This document shows, piece by piece, positions 40,613 through 49,386 of a DNA stretch of 64,000 nt; position 1 is the stretch's first letter; each line of letters opens with the position of its first letter. The stretch covers positions 62,001-126,000 of the forward strand of contig JADJWJ010000022.1 in NCBI GenBank assembly GCA_016716425.1, in the 5' to 3' direction. The translations under genes and the position numbers were made by a program. Source of the stretch: Betaproteobacteria bacterium (lineage in GTDB: Bacteria > Pseudomonadota > Gammaproteobacteria > Burkholderiales > Casimicrobiaceae). The notes beneath the pieces are model-generated. The model was not told the origin of the DNA. It made no database searches and saw only the letters and a program-made list of their open reading frames with translations.

Positions 40613-41605
40613 ATGCACGTCCTCGTCACCGGCGCCGCCGGGTTCATCGGCATGCACACGGCGCGCGCGCTGCTCGCCGGGGGCGCCGCCGTCACCGGTG
40701 TGGACAGCCTCGACCCGTACTACGACGTCGCGCTGAAGGAAGCGCGGCTCGCCGAACTGGACGGACAGGGTGGATTCCGCTTCGCGCGGATGGACCTGGC
40801 CGACGCCGACGCGACCGCGCGCCTGTTCCGCGACGGCGGCTTCACCCACGTCGTGCACCTGGCCGCGCAGCCGGGCGTGCGCTACTCGCTCGTCAATCCG
40901 GCGGCGTACTTGCGCAACAACGTCGACGCGTTCGGCCACGTGCTGGAGGGCTGCCGGCACGCGCAGGTCGCCCACCTCGTCTACGCGTCGAGCTCCTCCG
41001 TCTACGGCGCGAGCCACACGCTGCCGTTCTCCGAGGACCAGCGCGTCGACCGGCCGGTCAGCCTGTACGCGGCGACCAAGTGCGCGAACGAGCTCATGGC
41101 GTACAGCTACGCGCACCTGTTCGCGCTGCCGGTCACCGGCCTGCGCTTCTTCACCGTCTACGGGCCGTGGGGCCGCCCCGACATGTCGCCGGTGCTGTTC
41201 ACGCAGGCGATCCTCGCCGGCCTGCCGATCCGCGTGTTCAATCACGGCCGGATGCGGCGCGACTTCACGTACGTCGACGACATCGTCGAGGGCGTCGTGC
41301 GCACGCTCGCGCGGCCGCCGGAGCCCGCGGGCGATCCCGCCCTCGGCCACGCCGCCGTGCCGGCCGCCGTCTACAACATCGGCAACAGCGAGCCGATCGA
41401 GCTGACCGACTTCATCGCCACGCTCGAGCGCCTGCTCGGGCGCCCGGCGGTCCGCGACTACCAGCCGATGCAGCCGGGCGACATGCCGGCGACGTACGCG
41501 TCGATCGCGCGCCTTGCCGCGGCCGTCGGTTTCGCGCCGCGGACCCCGCTCGCCGACGGGCTCGCGCGGTTCGTCGCGTGGTACCGCGCGTACTACGGGG
41601 CCTGA
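40613..41605 (+). CDS. NAD-dependent epimerase, UDP-glucuronate 4-epimerase-like
   Basis: A 330-residue extended short-chain dehydrogenase. The NAD-binding GAAGFIGMHTA is at residues 7-17. The catalytic residues lie in YASSSSVYGAS and in YAATKCANE (the Y-x3-K pair). Landmarks GVDSLDPYYDVALK, HLAAQPGVRYSL and TVYGPWGRPDM match the UDP-glucuronate 4-epimerase (GalE/WbnF-like) branch, which makes UDP-galacturonate for surface polysaccharides. Specificity is from similarity only. It lies before rmlB, with 77 bases between, and probably feeds the same envelope pathway. Confidence 0.87.
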   Translation: MHVLVTGAAGFIGMHTARALLAGGAAVTGVDSLDPYYDVALKEARLAELDGQGGFRFARMDLADADATARLFRDGGFTHVVHLAAQPGVRYSLVNPAAYLRNNVDAFGHVLEGCRHAQVAHLVYASSSSVYGASHTLPFSEDQRVDRPVSLYAATKCANELMAYSYAHLFALPVTGLRFFTVYGPWGRPDMSPVLFTQAILAGLPIRVFNHGRMRRDFTYVDDIVEGVVRTLARPPEPAGDPALGHAAVPAAVYNIGNSEPIELTDFIATLERLLGRPAVRDYQPMQPGDMPATYASIARLAAAVGFAPRTPLADGLARFVAWYRAYYGA

Positions 41606-41623
41606 AGCACACCCGGGCGACGC

Positions 41624-41632
41624 TGGTAAAAT
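41624..41632 (+). promoter_or_regulatory. Extended -10 promoter candidate for rmlBACD
   Basis: TGGTAAAAT combines a TG extension with a TAAAAT hexamer 51 bases before the rmlB ATG. No strong -35 is visible, as is usual for extended -10 promoters. It would drive rmlB and the genes beyond. Confidence 0.45.
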
Positions 41633-41682
41633 CGGCCCTCGATCCCGACCGCCGCTCGCGGCCCCTTGAGTCGCAACTCCCC

Positions 41683-42735
41683 ATGATCCTCGTGACCGGC
41701 GGCGCCGGCTTCATCGGCTCCAACTTCGTGCTGGACTGGCTCGCCGGCGCGGGCGAGCCCGTCGTCAACCTCGACAAGCTGACGTACGCCGGCAACCTCG
41801 GCAGCCTGGCCTCGCTCGCGCGCGACGCGCGCCACGTGTTCGTCCGCGGCGACATCGGGGACGCGGAGCTCGTGGCGGCGCTGCTGCGCGAGCACCGTCC
41901 GCGCGCGATCGTCAACTTCGCGGCGGAATCGCACGTCGACCGCTCGATCCACGGGCCGGCGGCGTTCATCGAGACCAACGTCGTGGCGACGTTCAACCTG
42001 CTCGACGCGACGCGCGCGTGGTGGTCGGCGCTGCCCGAAGCCGAGCGCGCGGCGTTCCGCTTCCTGCACGTGTCCACCGACGAGGTCTACGGCTCGCTCG
42101 CGCCGGACGCGGCCGGGTTCTGCGAGACGACGCCCTACGCGCCGAACAGCCCGTACTCGGCGTCGAAGGCCGCGTCCGACCACCTGGTGCGCGCCTACCG
42201 CCACACGTACGGCCTGCCGACGCTGACCACCAACTGCTCGAACAACTACGGCCCGCGGCAGTTTCCCGAGAAGCTCATCCCGCTGATGATCGTCAACGCG
42301 CTCGCGGGGCGCCCGCTGCCCGTGTACGGCGACGGCCGGAACGTGCGCGACTGGCTCTACGTCGGCGATCACTGCGCGGCGCTGCGCGCGGTCCTCGCGG
42401 GGGGGCGACCGGGCGAGACGTACAACATCGGTGGCAACGCCGAAATGACGAACCTCGACGTCGTGCGCGAGCTCACGACCGTGCTGGCCGACGAGCGCCC
42501 CGGCCGCGATTACGCCGCGCTGGTGACGTTCGTCGCCGACCGTCCCGGTCACGACCGCCGCTACGCGATCGACGCGACGAAGATCCGCGGGGAATTGGGC
42601 TGGACGCCCGCGGAGACGTTCGCGTCGGGCCTCATCCGCACCGTGCGCTGGTACCTCGCCAACGGCGAGTGGCTGGCGAGCGTGGCGACCAAGGAGTACC
42701 AGAAGTGGATCGACCTGCAGTACGCGGCGGCGTGA
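41683..42735 (+). CDS. rfbB: dTDP-glucose 4,6-dehydratase
   Basis: A 350-residue RmlB catalysing the second step of dTDP-L-rhamnose synthesis. NAD-binding GGAGFIGSNFV is at residues 6-16. The hallmark segments are NLDKLTYAGNLGSL, FAAESHVDRSI, the catalytic HVSTDEVYGSL and YSASKAASDHLV. A C-terminal part with FPEKLIPLMIVNAL and DWLYVGDHC follows. Length matches the family. The start is the ATG at 41683; there is no clear Shine-Dalgarno. rmlA follows only after a 227-base tandem repeat array. Confidence 0.96.
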   Translation: MILVTGGAGFIGSNFVLDWLAGAGEPVVNLDKLTYAGNLGSLASLARDARHVFVRGDIGDAELVAALLREHRPRAIVNFAAESHVDRSIHGPAAFIETNVVATFNLLDATRAWWSALPEAERAAFRFLHVSTDEVYGSLAPDAAGFCETTPYAPNSPYSASKAASDHLVRAYRHTYGLPTLTTNCSNNYGPRQFPEKLIPLMIVNALAGRPLPVYGDGRNVRDWLYVGDHCAALRAVLAGGRPGETYNIGGNAEMTNLDVVRELTTVLADERPGRDYAALVTFVADRPGHDRRYAIDATKIRGELGWTPAETFASGLIRTVRWYLANGEWLASVATKEYQKWIDLQYAAA

Positions 42736-42962
42736 GCGCCGCCGGGCCGTCCCAAGGCGCTCGCCCCCCTGTGGGGGGAGCGGCGCGCAGCGACGCACGG
42801 GGGGGCCGGTGAGCGCCGCCGGGCCGTCCCAAGGCGCTCGCCCCCCTGTGGGGGGAGCGGCGCGCAGCGACGCACGGGGGGGCCGGTGAGCGCCGCCGGG
42901 CCGTCCCAAGGCGCTCGCCCCCCTGTGGGGGGAGCGGCGCGCAGCGACGCACGGGGGGGCCA
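42732..42962. repeat. Tandem array of three 77-bp units between rmlB and rmlA
   Basis: Units start at 42732, 42809 and 42886 and appear identical over their full length. The last ends at the rmlA start codon, where CCGGTGAGC is replaced by CCAATGACC. Each unit contains the hairpin CCCCCCTGTGGGGGG and the partial palindrome GCGGCGCGCAGCGACGC. Each ends with a run of seven G. The first copy overlaps the last bases of rmlB. The unit length is not a multiple of three. Confidence 0.9.
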
Positions 42963-43862
42963 ATGACCACGCGCGGCCTCGCCAGGAAAGGGATCATCCT
43001 CGCCGGCGGCTCGGGCACGCGGCTGTATCCGGCCACACAGGTCGTGTCGAAGCAGCTACTGCCGGTCTACGACAAGCCGATGATCTACTATCCGCTGTCG
43101 ACGCTGATGCTCTCGGGCATTCGCGACATCCTGCTCATCTCCACACCCGAGGACACGCCGCGCTTCGCGCAACTGCTGGGCGACGGCGCGCGCTGGGGAC
43201 TCGCGCTGTCGTATGCCGTGCAGCCGGCGCCGGAGGGCCTCGCGCAGGCGTTCGTCATCGGGCGCGACTTCGTCGGCCGCGACGCGTCGGCGCTGGTGCT
43301 GGGCGACAACATCTTCTACGGCCACGACCTCATCGCGCAGCTCGCCCGCGCGAACGCCAAGGCCGACGGCGCCACCGTGTTCGCGTACCCGGTCGCCGAC
43401 CCGGAACGCTACGGCGTCGCGGAGATCGGCGCCGACGGCCGCGTGCTGTCGCTCGAGGAGAAGCCGGCGAAGCCGAAGTCGCGCTACGCGGTGACCGGCC
43501 TCTACTTCTACGACAACCGGGTGCTCGACATCGCCCGGGACCTGAAGCCGTCCGCCCGCGGCGAGCTCGAGATCACCGACGTCAACCGCGCGTACCTCGC
43601 GCAGCGCGCGCTCGCGTGCGAGGTGATGGGCCGCGGGATGGCGTGGCTCGACACCGGCACGCACGAGTCGCTGCTGGAGGCGGCGCAGTACATCGCGACG
43701 ATCGAGCGGCGGCAGGGGCTCAAGATCGCGTGCCCGGAAGAGATCGCGTGGCGCCTGGGGTACATCGACGACGCCGCGTTCGAGCGGCTGGGGGCGGCGC
43801 TCGCGAAGAGCGGCTACGGCGCGTACCTGCTCGACCTGCTGCGCGACCGCGCGCTGCGCTGA
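42963..43862 (+). CDS. rfbA: Glucose-1-phosphate thymidylyltransferase
   Basis: A 299-residue RmlA making dTDP-glucose from glucose-1-phosphate and dTTP, the committed step of dTDP-rhamnose synthesis. The nucleotide-binding signature GIILAGGSGTRLYPAT is near residues 10-25, followed by SKQLLPVYDKPMIYYPLSTL. GDNIFYG holds the metal-binding aspartate. SLEEKPAKPKSRYAVTGLYF and RGMAWLDTGTHESLLEA complete the set. The ATG sits at the end of the third tandem repeat unit, whose G run probably acts as its ribosome-binding site. Confidence 0.96.
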   Translation: MTTRGLARKGIILAGGSGTRLYPATQVVSKQLLPVYDKPMIYYPLSTLMLSGIRDILLISTPEDTPRFAQLLGDGARWGLALSYAVQPAPEGLAQAFVIGRDFVGRDASALVLGDNIFYGHDLIAQLARANAKADGATVFAYPVADPERYGVAEIGADGRVLSLEEKPAKPKSRYAVTGLYFYDNRVLDIARDLKPSARGELEITDVNRAYLAQRALACEVMGRGMAWLDTGTHESLLEAAQYIATIERRQGLKIACPEEIAWRLGYIDDAAFERLGAALAKSGYGAYLLDLLRDRALR

Positions 43863-43873
43863 CGGGCCGCCGG

Positions 43874-44416
43874 ATGCAGGTCACGCCCACCGCGCTGCCG
43901 GATGTCCTGCTGGTCGAGCCGCGCGTGTTCGGCGACGAGCGCGGGTTCTTCTACGAGAGCTGGAACCGCCGCGCGTTCGCCGCCGCCGGCATCGCCGCCG
44001 ACTTCGTGCAGGACAACCACTCGCGGTCGCGCCGCGGCGTGCTGCGCGGGCTGCACTACCAGATCGAGCGCGCGCAGGGAAAGCTCGTGCGCGCCGTCGC
44101 GGGCGAGGTGTTCGACGTCGTGGTTGACCTGCGCCGCAGCTCCCCGGCGTTCGGCCGGTCGCTCGCCGTCGTGCTCTCGGCGGCCAACAGGCGGATGCTT
44201 TGGGTGCCGCCCGGGTTCGCGCACGGCTTCCTCGTGCTGTCGGAGGACGCCGAGTTCCTCTACAAGACGACCGACTACTGGTTCCCCGAGCACGAGCGCA
44301 CGCTGCTGTGGAGCGATCCGGCGCTCGCGATCGACTGGCCGCTCGCCGGGCCGCCGATCCTCGCGGCGAAGGACGCCGCCGGCACGCCGCTGGCCGGCGC
44401 CGACACCTACGCGTAG
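43874..44416 (+). CDS. rfbC: dTDP-4-dehydrorhamnose 3,5-epimerase
   Basis: A 180-residue cupin-fold RmlC, usual length. It inverts C3 and C5 of dTDP-4-keto-6-deoxyglucose. The segment GFFYESWNRRAFAAAG leads to FVQDNHSRSRRGVLRGLHYQ, which contains the catalytic histidine. Then come VDLRRSSPAFG and VPPGFAHGFLVLSEDAEFLYKTTDYW, with the conserved FAHGF. The ATG at 43874 lies 11 bases after the rmlA stop. rmlD follows after 15 bases, so B-A-C-D form one operon. Confidence 0.95.
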   Translation: MQVTPTALPDVLLVEPRVFGDERGFFYESWNRRAFAAAGIAADFVQDNHSRSRRGVLRGLHYQIERAQGKLVRAVAGEVFDVVVDLRRSSPAFGRSLAVVLSAANRRMLWVPPGFAHGFLVLSEDAEFLYKTTDYWFPEHERTLLWSDPALAIDWPLAGPPILAAKDAAGTPLAGADTYA

Positions 44417-44431
44417 CGGGGGGCGTGCGGC

Positions 44432-45310
44432 ATGGCCGGGCTCCGCATCCTGCTCACCGGCGCGCAGGGCCAGGTGGGCCACGAGCTCGCCCGCCTGCTG
44501 CGCGCGCACGGCGACGTGCGCGCGACCGACCGCGCGACGCTCGACCTCGCCGATCCCGACGCGATCGTCGCGGCGATGCGCGCGGCGCGGCCGCAGCTCG
44601 TCGTCAACGCCGGCGCCTACACGGCCGTCGACCTGGCGGAGCGCGAGCGCGACCTTGCGTTCGCCGTGAACGCGCGCGCGCCGCAGGTCCTCGCCGAGGA
44701 GGCGAAGCGCGCCGGCGCGCTGCTGATCCACTACTCGACCGACTACGTGTTCGACGGCGAGGCCACCGCGCCCTACGCGGAGGGCGCGCCGACGGGTCCG
44801 CTCAACGCGTACGGCGCGTCCAAGCTCGAAGGCGAGCAAGCGATCGCCGCCACCGGCGCGCACGCGCTCGTCCTGCGCACGAGCTGGGTGTACGGCACCC
44901 GGGGGAAGAACTTCCTGCTGACGATCCTGCGGCTTGCCGCCGAGCGCGACGAACTCACGATCGTTGCCGACCAGACGGGCACGCCCAACTGGTCGCGCAC
45001 GCTCGCGCAGGCCACGTCGGCGCTGGTCGCGCGCGGCCTGCCCGACCTGGTCGAGCGCGCGGGCCTCTACCACCTGTCGTCGACTGGCGCCACGACGTGG
45101 CACGGCTTCGCGACCGCGATCGTCGGCGGCGGCGGGAGGCCGCGCGTCGTGCCGATCGCGACCGCCGATTACCCGACGCCGGCGCGGCGGCCGGCGTACG
45201 GTGTGCTCGCCACCGACCGCTTCCGGGCCGCGTTCGGCTTCGCGCTGCCGCCGTGGGACGAGGCACTCGCCGCCTGTCTGGCGGCACACGCCGCGGAGCG
45301 CACCGACTGA
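44432..45310 (+). CDS. rfbD: dTDP-4-dehydrorhamnose reductase
   Basis: A 292-residue RmlD that completes dTDP-L-rhamnose with NADPH or NADH. The dinucleotide motif LLTGAQGQVGHEL is at residues 6-18. NAGAYTAVDLAE and the catalytic STDYVFDG are followed by YGASKLEGE with the Y-x3-K pair. LRTSWVYGTRGKNF and QTGTPNWSRTLAQAT, with TYHLSSTGATTWHG-like residues later, are family-specific. It ends 44 bases before the secreted protease gene, with no terminator between. Confidence 0.95.
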   Translation: MAGLRILLTGAQGQVGHELARLLRAHGDVRATDRATLDLADPDAIVAAMRAARPQLVVNAGAYTAVDLAERERDLAFAVNARAPQVLAEEAKRAGALLIHYSTDYVFDGEATAPYAEGAPTGPLNAYGASKLEGEQAIAATGAHALVLRTSWVYGTRGKNFLLTILRLAAERDELTIVADQTGTPNWSRTLAQATSALVARGLPDLVERAGLYHLSSTGATTWHGFATAIVGGGGRPRVVPIATADYPTPARRPAYGVLATDRFRAAFGFALPPWDEALAACLAAHAAERTD

Positions 45311-45354
45311 ACCTTGCCGCCGCGTCCCGATCCAACCTCTCCTTTCGCGCATCG

Positions 45355-47274
45355 ATGGTCGCGCCGATGAACCTCCGCCTGCTGCGTTTGCTGGGCCTGC
45401 TCGTGGCCGTGCTGGCCGCGCCGGCGCTGCGTGCGGCGGCGGTCGACGGCGGAGCGGCGGAGCGCGCCGCGCCGCCGGGCCTCGCGAGCGTGGACGCCGC
45501 GCGCCCGAAGGCGGCGCTCGTGCTGCCTGCGGCGGCCGCAGCGCGCAGGATCGACCTCCGGCGCCCGGACGCGGCGGAAGCGGCGGCGCTCGCCGCGTAC
45601 AACGCGCGCCGCGGCGGCAAGGGGCAGCCGCTCGCGATCGGTTTCGGGCGCGACGTGCCGCCGGCCGCGCGCAGCGTCGCGCGGGCGGGGCTCGCGTGGA
45701 CCGCAGCTGCCGACGGCGGGCGCGTCGCGCGCATCGACGTCGCGTCGCCCGGCGCGGCCGCGCTGCGCGTCGCGCTCGCGCTGCCGGTCGCGAGCCCCGG
45801 GCTCTCCGTGCGCTTCGCCGGCGCCGACGCGACGTTTGCTGCGGTTCCCGCCGGCGCCATCGCCGCCGCGACGGCAGACGCCGGCCAGTACTGGTCGCCG
45901 GTGCTGGCAGGCGACGCCGCCGGCGTCGAACTCCACCTCGCCGCGGGCGCACCGCTGCCCGACGCCACGCTCGCGGTCCCGCGCGTGTCGCACCAGCTGG
46001 TGGCGGGCGCGGACATGCTGGCGCCGCACGCGAAGTCCGGCATCGGCTCCGCGGGGAGCTGCAACGTCGACGTCGCGTGCGTCGCGCCGCAGAACACGCC
46101 TGCGCTGCAGCACGCGAAGGCGGTCGCAAGAATGCAGTTCGTCGGCGACGACGGCCGCGGCTACCTGTGCACGGGCACGCTGCTCGCCGACACCACGGGC
46201 AGCCAGACGCCGTACCTGCTCACGGCCAGCCACTGCATCGGCTCCGCGTCGGTGGCGCGGACGCTCAACACGTTCTGGTTCTTCGACGCCGTCGCGTGCA
46301 ACAGCAAGCAGTCACCGCCGTACGCGCAGCTGACGGGTGGTGCCGACCTGCTCCGCCGCAGCCCGGACCGCGATTGGTCCCTCGTCCGCCTGCGCGAGAG
46401 CGTCCCGCTCGGTGCGGGCTTCGCCGCTTGGCGCGCCGAGACGCTCGCCGCCGGCAACGCGGTCGCGACCGCCCACCACCCGGCCGGCGACCTCAAGAAG
46501 TGGAGCGCGGGGACGAGCACCGGGTCGTTGCCGATCGACGACGGCGACGTCTACGGCGACTTCACGGAGGTCGTCTGGAATTCGGGCGTCACGGAGGCCG
46601 GATCCAGCGGCGGATCGCTGCTCACGCTCGCGGCGGCCGGATACTACGAGGTGCGCGGTGGCCTGTACGCCGGTTACTCGTCGTGCTCGCGGCCGGCGTC
46701 GCCGGACTACTACTCCGACCTGGCGGCGGCATGGCCGTTGCTCCAGCCCTACCTCGCGCCGAACGCGCCGAATCCGGAGGGACACGTCGTCGCCGTCGAG
46801 TTCTACCACCGCGGGCTCGACCACTACTTCCTGTCGACGAATCCGGAGGAGATCGCGAAGCTCGACTCGGGTGCGACCACGGGCTGGGTCCGGACCGGAC
46901 TGTCCTTCCTCGCCCACGCGGCGCCGGCGGCGGGGACGAGCCCCGTTTGCCGTTTCTACCGCGCGCCCGCGTTCGGCGACTCGCACTTCTATTCGGCGAG
47001 CCCGGCCGAGTGCGCGGCGACGGCTGCCGCGCATCCGGTCGACTGGATCTACGAGAGCGCGAGCGTGTTCTACCTGCACCTGCCGAACACCGCGACGGGC
47101 GCGTGTCCGGCCGGGACGCATCCGGTCTGGCGCTTCTTCAACGCGCTGACGACGAACCACCGCTACACGGCGGAGGCCGTCGTGCGCAACGACCTCGCGG
47201 CCTCGCCGTGGTGGACCGCCGAAGGCTACGGGCCGGGGCCCTACTACCCGGTGATGTGCGCGCCGGCTGGATGA
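45355..47274 (+). CDS. Secreted trypsin-like serine protease with DUF5648 C-terminal domain
   Basis: A 639-residue secreted protein. A signal peptide (LRLLRLLGLLVAVLAAPALRA) is followed by a propeptide-like region of about 240 residues. The peptidase domain has CNVDVAC, then GYLCTGTLL, TASHCIG with H293, RDWSLVRL with D340 and GSSGGSLL with S418. The triad and cysteines recall lysyl endopeptidases. Residues about 478-639 form a DUF5648-type domain: FYHRGLDHYFLSTNPEEI, VCRFYRAPAFGDSHFYSA and NHRYTAEAVV. The start could be the ATG at 45355 or 45367; neither has a good ribosome-binding site. It follows rmlD closely, but a functional link is not shown. Confidence 0.85.
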   Translation: MVAPMNLRLLRLLGLLVAVLAAPALRAAAVDGGAAERAAPPGLASVDAARPKAALVLPAAAAARRIDLRRPDAAEAAALAAYNARRGGKGQPLAIGFGRDVPPAARSVARAGLAWTAAADGGRVARIDVASPGAAALRVALALPVASPGLSVRFAGADATFAAVPAGAIAAATADAGQYWSPVLAGDAAGVELHLAAGAPLPDATLAVPRVSHQLVAGADMLAPHAKSGIGSAGSCNVDVACVAPQNTPALQHAKAVARMQFVGDDGRGYLCTGTLLADTTGSQTPYLLTASHCIGSASVARTLNTFWFFDAVACNSKQSPPYAQLTGGADLLRRSPDRDWSLVRLRESVPLGAGFAAWRAETLAAGNAVATAHHPAGDLKKWSAGTSTGSLPIDDGDVYGDFTEVVWNSGVTEAGSSGGSLLTLAAAGYYEVRGGLYAGYSSCSRPASPDYYSDLAAAWPLLQPYLAPNAPNPEGHVVAVEFYHRGLDHYFLSTNPEEIAKLDSGATTGWVRTGLSFLAHAAPAAGTSPVCRFYRAPAFGDSHFYSASPAECAATAAAHPVDWIYESASVFYLHLPNTATGACPAGTHPVWRFFNALTTNHRYTAEAVVRNDLAASPWWTAEGYGPGPYYPVMCAPAG

Positions 47275-47306
47275 CGAAGTCAATTCGCTGCGCGACCCGA
47301 CTTCGT
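47274..47306. terminator. Weak hairpin after the protease gene
   Basis: ACGAAGTC and GACTTCGT are perfect 8-bp arms around a 17-base loop directly at the protease stop. There is no T run. It may mark the 3' end of the rmlBACD-protease transcript, but it is weak evidence. Confidence 0.3.
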
Positions 47307-47371
47307 GGCCGGTCGGCCCGGAGCTCGTCGCGCCGACTCTGCGCGGCGGCCGCGCGCGCGATTCGCAGCCG

Positions 47372-48211
47372 CTAGAAGCGGTAGGCCGCTTCGCCGGGCG
47401 CGCCCGCGGCGAGGGAACCCCCGGCGCCGGCGACGACGATCGCGTTCATGCCGAACGTCACGCCGTCGAAGCGCGGATCCATCCGATAGGCGGCCAGCGT
47501 GCGCAGCGGCTCGTGGCCCACGTGGGCGGTCGCCTGATCCGTGGTGGTCACCCGGCAGCGCGTGCACGGCTTCACGCAGCGGAGCACGACGTCGCCGACG
47601 GTGATTTCGTCGAGGTGGTCCTCGTCGTACGCGGGCAGGCCCGCGAGGACGAGGTTGGGCCGGAACCGGTTCATCGGCAGCGCCGGGAAGCCGCGTGCGG
47701 TCATGCGGGCGTTGAGGTCGGCGAGCGACGCTGCGCCGATCACCAGCAGCGGGTAGCCGTCGGCGAACAGCGTGTGCGCGCCCGAATCGCCGGCGTAGTC
47801 GGGGTTGCAGGGGCGCACGCCCGAACGATCGAAGCGCACCAGCCGCACGTCCACGCCGAGGTGCGTGGACAGCCACGCGGCGGCCGCGTCGCCGGCGTCG
47901 AACCCGCGCACGGCGCTGCGCCACACGACGACCTCGCGCGTCGCGCCGGCGCGGCCATCGAGCACGAGCGGCGGGCGCCCGGGCGCGGACAGCGTCAGCA
48001 CGCCTTCGCGCGCGGCCGTGGCGACCAGCGCGAGTTGCGGGTGCTCGCGTTGCGTGACGAACCGCCCGGCGCCGTCGACGACCATCCACTCGCGGTCCGC
48101 GACGCCGGCGACCGCAAGCCCGGTGGTCGCCACGTCCGCACGCGCGACGTCGATCCCCCGGCAGCCCTTCACCGGGTACACGTGCAGCGACTCGACGACG
48201 ACGTCAGTCAT
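47372..48211 (-). CDS. MOSC domain-containing protein (YcbX-like)
   Basis: A 279-residue protein with an N-terminal MOSC_N beta-barrel (VVVESLHVYPVKGCRGIDV) and a C-terminal MOSC domain. The latter has NRFRPNLVLAGLPAYDEDHLDEI and the cysteine-containing VKPCTRCRVTTTDQ, whose cysteine is the likely molybdenum ligand. The mARC/YcbX family reduces N-hydroxylated bases and amines using molybdenum cofactor. Unlike E. coli YcbX there is no C-terminal ferredoxin domain, so an external electron donor is needed. The start is the ATG at 48211 (MTDVVVESL). Confidence 0.87.
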   Translation of the reverse strand: MTDVVVESLHVYPVKGCRGIDVARADVATTGLAVAGVADREWMVVDGAGRFVTQREHPQLALVATAAREGVLTLSAPGRPPLVLDGRAGATREVVVWRSAVRGFDAGDAAAAWLSTHLGVDVRLVRFDRSGVRPCNPDYAGDSGAHTLFADGYPLLVIGAASLADLNARMTARGFPALPMNRFRPNLVLAGLPAYDEDHLDEITVGDVVLRCVKPCTRCRVTTTDQATAHVGHEPLRTLAAYRMDPRFDGVTFGMNAIVVAGAGGSLAAGAPGEAAYRF

Positions 48212-48615
48212 TCGCTTGTCGGCCGGGAAGGGGTTCGTGCCACGCATGGCGAAACCAGTCGGCAAGGGCAGTCAGCGCGCATGCGCGCGCTACCGAACCG
48301 GGAGCGAAGCGACCTGTGGGACGCCATTCCGAGCGGGGCGAAGCCCAGGCGCGCAGCGCGCGTCCGCGAGGAGTGGCGGGCTGCCGACACGCTGACCTCT
48401 CGCATTCGGTGACAGGCCAAGGAGGCAGCCGCGCGCTTCGTTGCTCTTGCTAAGCGGAAAGCGCCGGGCCTCGGCTCATTGGGCAATGCAGGTGATTCGC
48501 GGCACCAGTGTGTCGCCTTGCGGCGCCGACTCGCATTCGCCGTCGATCCCCGCTTCGCGGGGCCCCTCGCCGGCTGCTCGCGCCGCCGCCCCAAGCTTTC
48601 CGCGCTGACTTCCTC
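48212..48615. other. 404-base interval without a recognisable gene
   Basis: No frame is convincing between the MOSC gene and cytochrome c4. A segment near 48317-48345 (GACGCCATTCCGAGCGGGGC) resembles the CATCCCGAG repeat seen at 3.6 kb. The stretch near 48540-48600 contains small palindromes such as CCCCGCTTCGCGGGG. The MOSC promoter should lie at the left end. Nothing else can be supported. Confidence 0.4.
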
Positions 48616-48659
48616 GGGAACGAAACACGTGGCGCGAAGCGCCCGCGTGTTTTGTTCCC
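48616..48659. terminator. Long hairpin beyond the cytochrome c4 gene
   Basis: GGGAACGAAACACG pairs with CGTGTTTTGTTCCC with one mismatch. Inside, GGCGC and GCGCC enclose GAA. The structure ends 1 base from the cytochrome stop on the minus strand. There is no clean T run, so it may protect the transcript 3' end or be a weak terminator. Confidence 0.5.
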
Positions 48660-48660
48660 G

Positions 48661-49308
48661 TCAGCGCAGCCCCGCCGCGTAGTCGGCAAGAGCCTTCATC
48701 TGCGCGTCGGTCATCCGCTGCGCCACCGCGGCCATGACCCGGCCCTGGACGTCCTTGCCGTCCTTGTCGTTGCCGCGTTCGCCGGCGCGGAACGCCTTCA
48801 ACTGCGCCAGCGTGTAGTCGGCGTGCTGGCCGGACAGCCGCGGGTAGTTCCTCGGGATGCCGGCGCCGTTGGGCGAATGGCAGGCCGAGCACGCCGGCAG
48901 GCCGCTCGCGGCGTCGCCGGCGCGGTACAGCGTCTGGGCCGTGGCGACGAGGGTCGGGTCCTTTGCGGCGAGCGGCTTGCCCTTCTGCTGCGCGAAGTAG
49001 ATTCCGAGCGCGACTACTTCGGCGTCGGTCAGCGGCGCCGCCATGCCCTGCATGATCGGGTTGACGCGGATGCCCGCCTTGAAGTGCTGCAGTTGCCGGC
49101 TGATATACTCGGCACCCTGTCCCGCGATGTTCGGATTCACCGCCGTCGCGCTGTTGCCGTCGGCGCCATGGCAGGCGGCGCAGACCGTCTCCGCGATCTG
49201 CTTCGCGCGGGCGAGATCCGGTTTGCCCGCACCTTGCGCCATCGCCGCCGGCGCACCGGCGACGAGCGCGGACAGCGACAAGGCGGCAAGCAACGACGTG
49301 CGATCCAT
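48661..49308 (-). CDS. Cytochrome c4, diheme
   Basis: A 215-residue periplasmic cytochrome. The signal peptide MDRTSLLAALSLSALVAGAP likely cleaves after MAQ. Two heme-binding CxxCH sites, CAACH near residue 43 and CSACH near 141, each start a class I cytochrome domain. Methionines in MQGMAAPL and in VMAAVAQRM are candidate axial ligands. Cytochrome c4 donates electrons to terminal oxidases such as cbb3. The ATG at 49308 is used; one five codons earlier is possible. It is divergent from engB, a pairing conserved in many beta- and gammaproteobacteria. Confidence 0.9.
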   Translation of the reverse strand: MDRTSLLAALSLSALVAGAPAAMAQGAGKPDLARAKQIAETVCAACHGADGNSATAVNPNIAGQGAEYISRQLQHFKAGIRVNPIMQGMAAPLTDAEVVALGIYFAQQKGKPLAAKDPTLVATAQTLYRAGDAASGLPACSACHSPNGAGIPRNYPRLSGQHADYTLAQLKAFRAGERGNDKDGKDVQGRVMAAVAQRMTDAQMKALADYAAGLR

Positions 49309-49386
49309 TCTTCTTGCTCCCATGGGAAGGCGCGGCCGCCTCTCGGCGTGGGCCGGCGCGCGCCGCGGCGACGACTCGGGGTCGCC

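Noticed and set aside
42732..42962. CRISPR-like array
   Set aside because: The 77-bp units are directly joined without variable spacers, and there are no cas genes.
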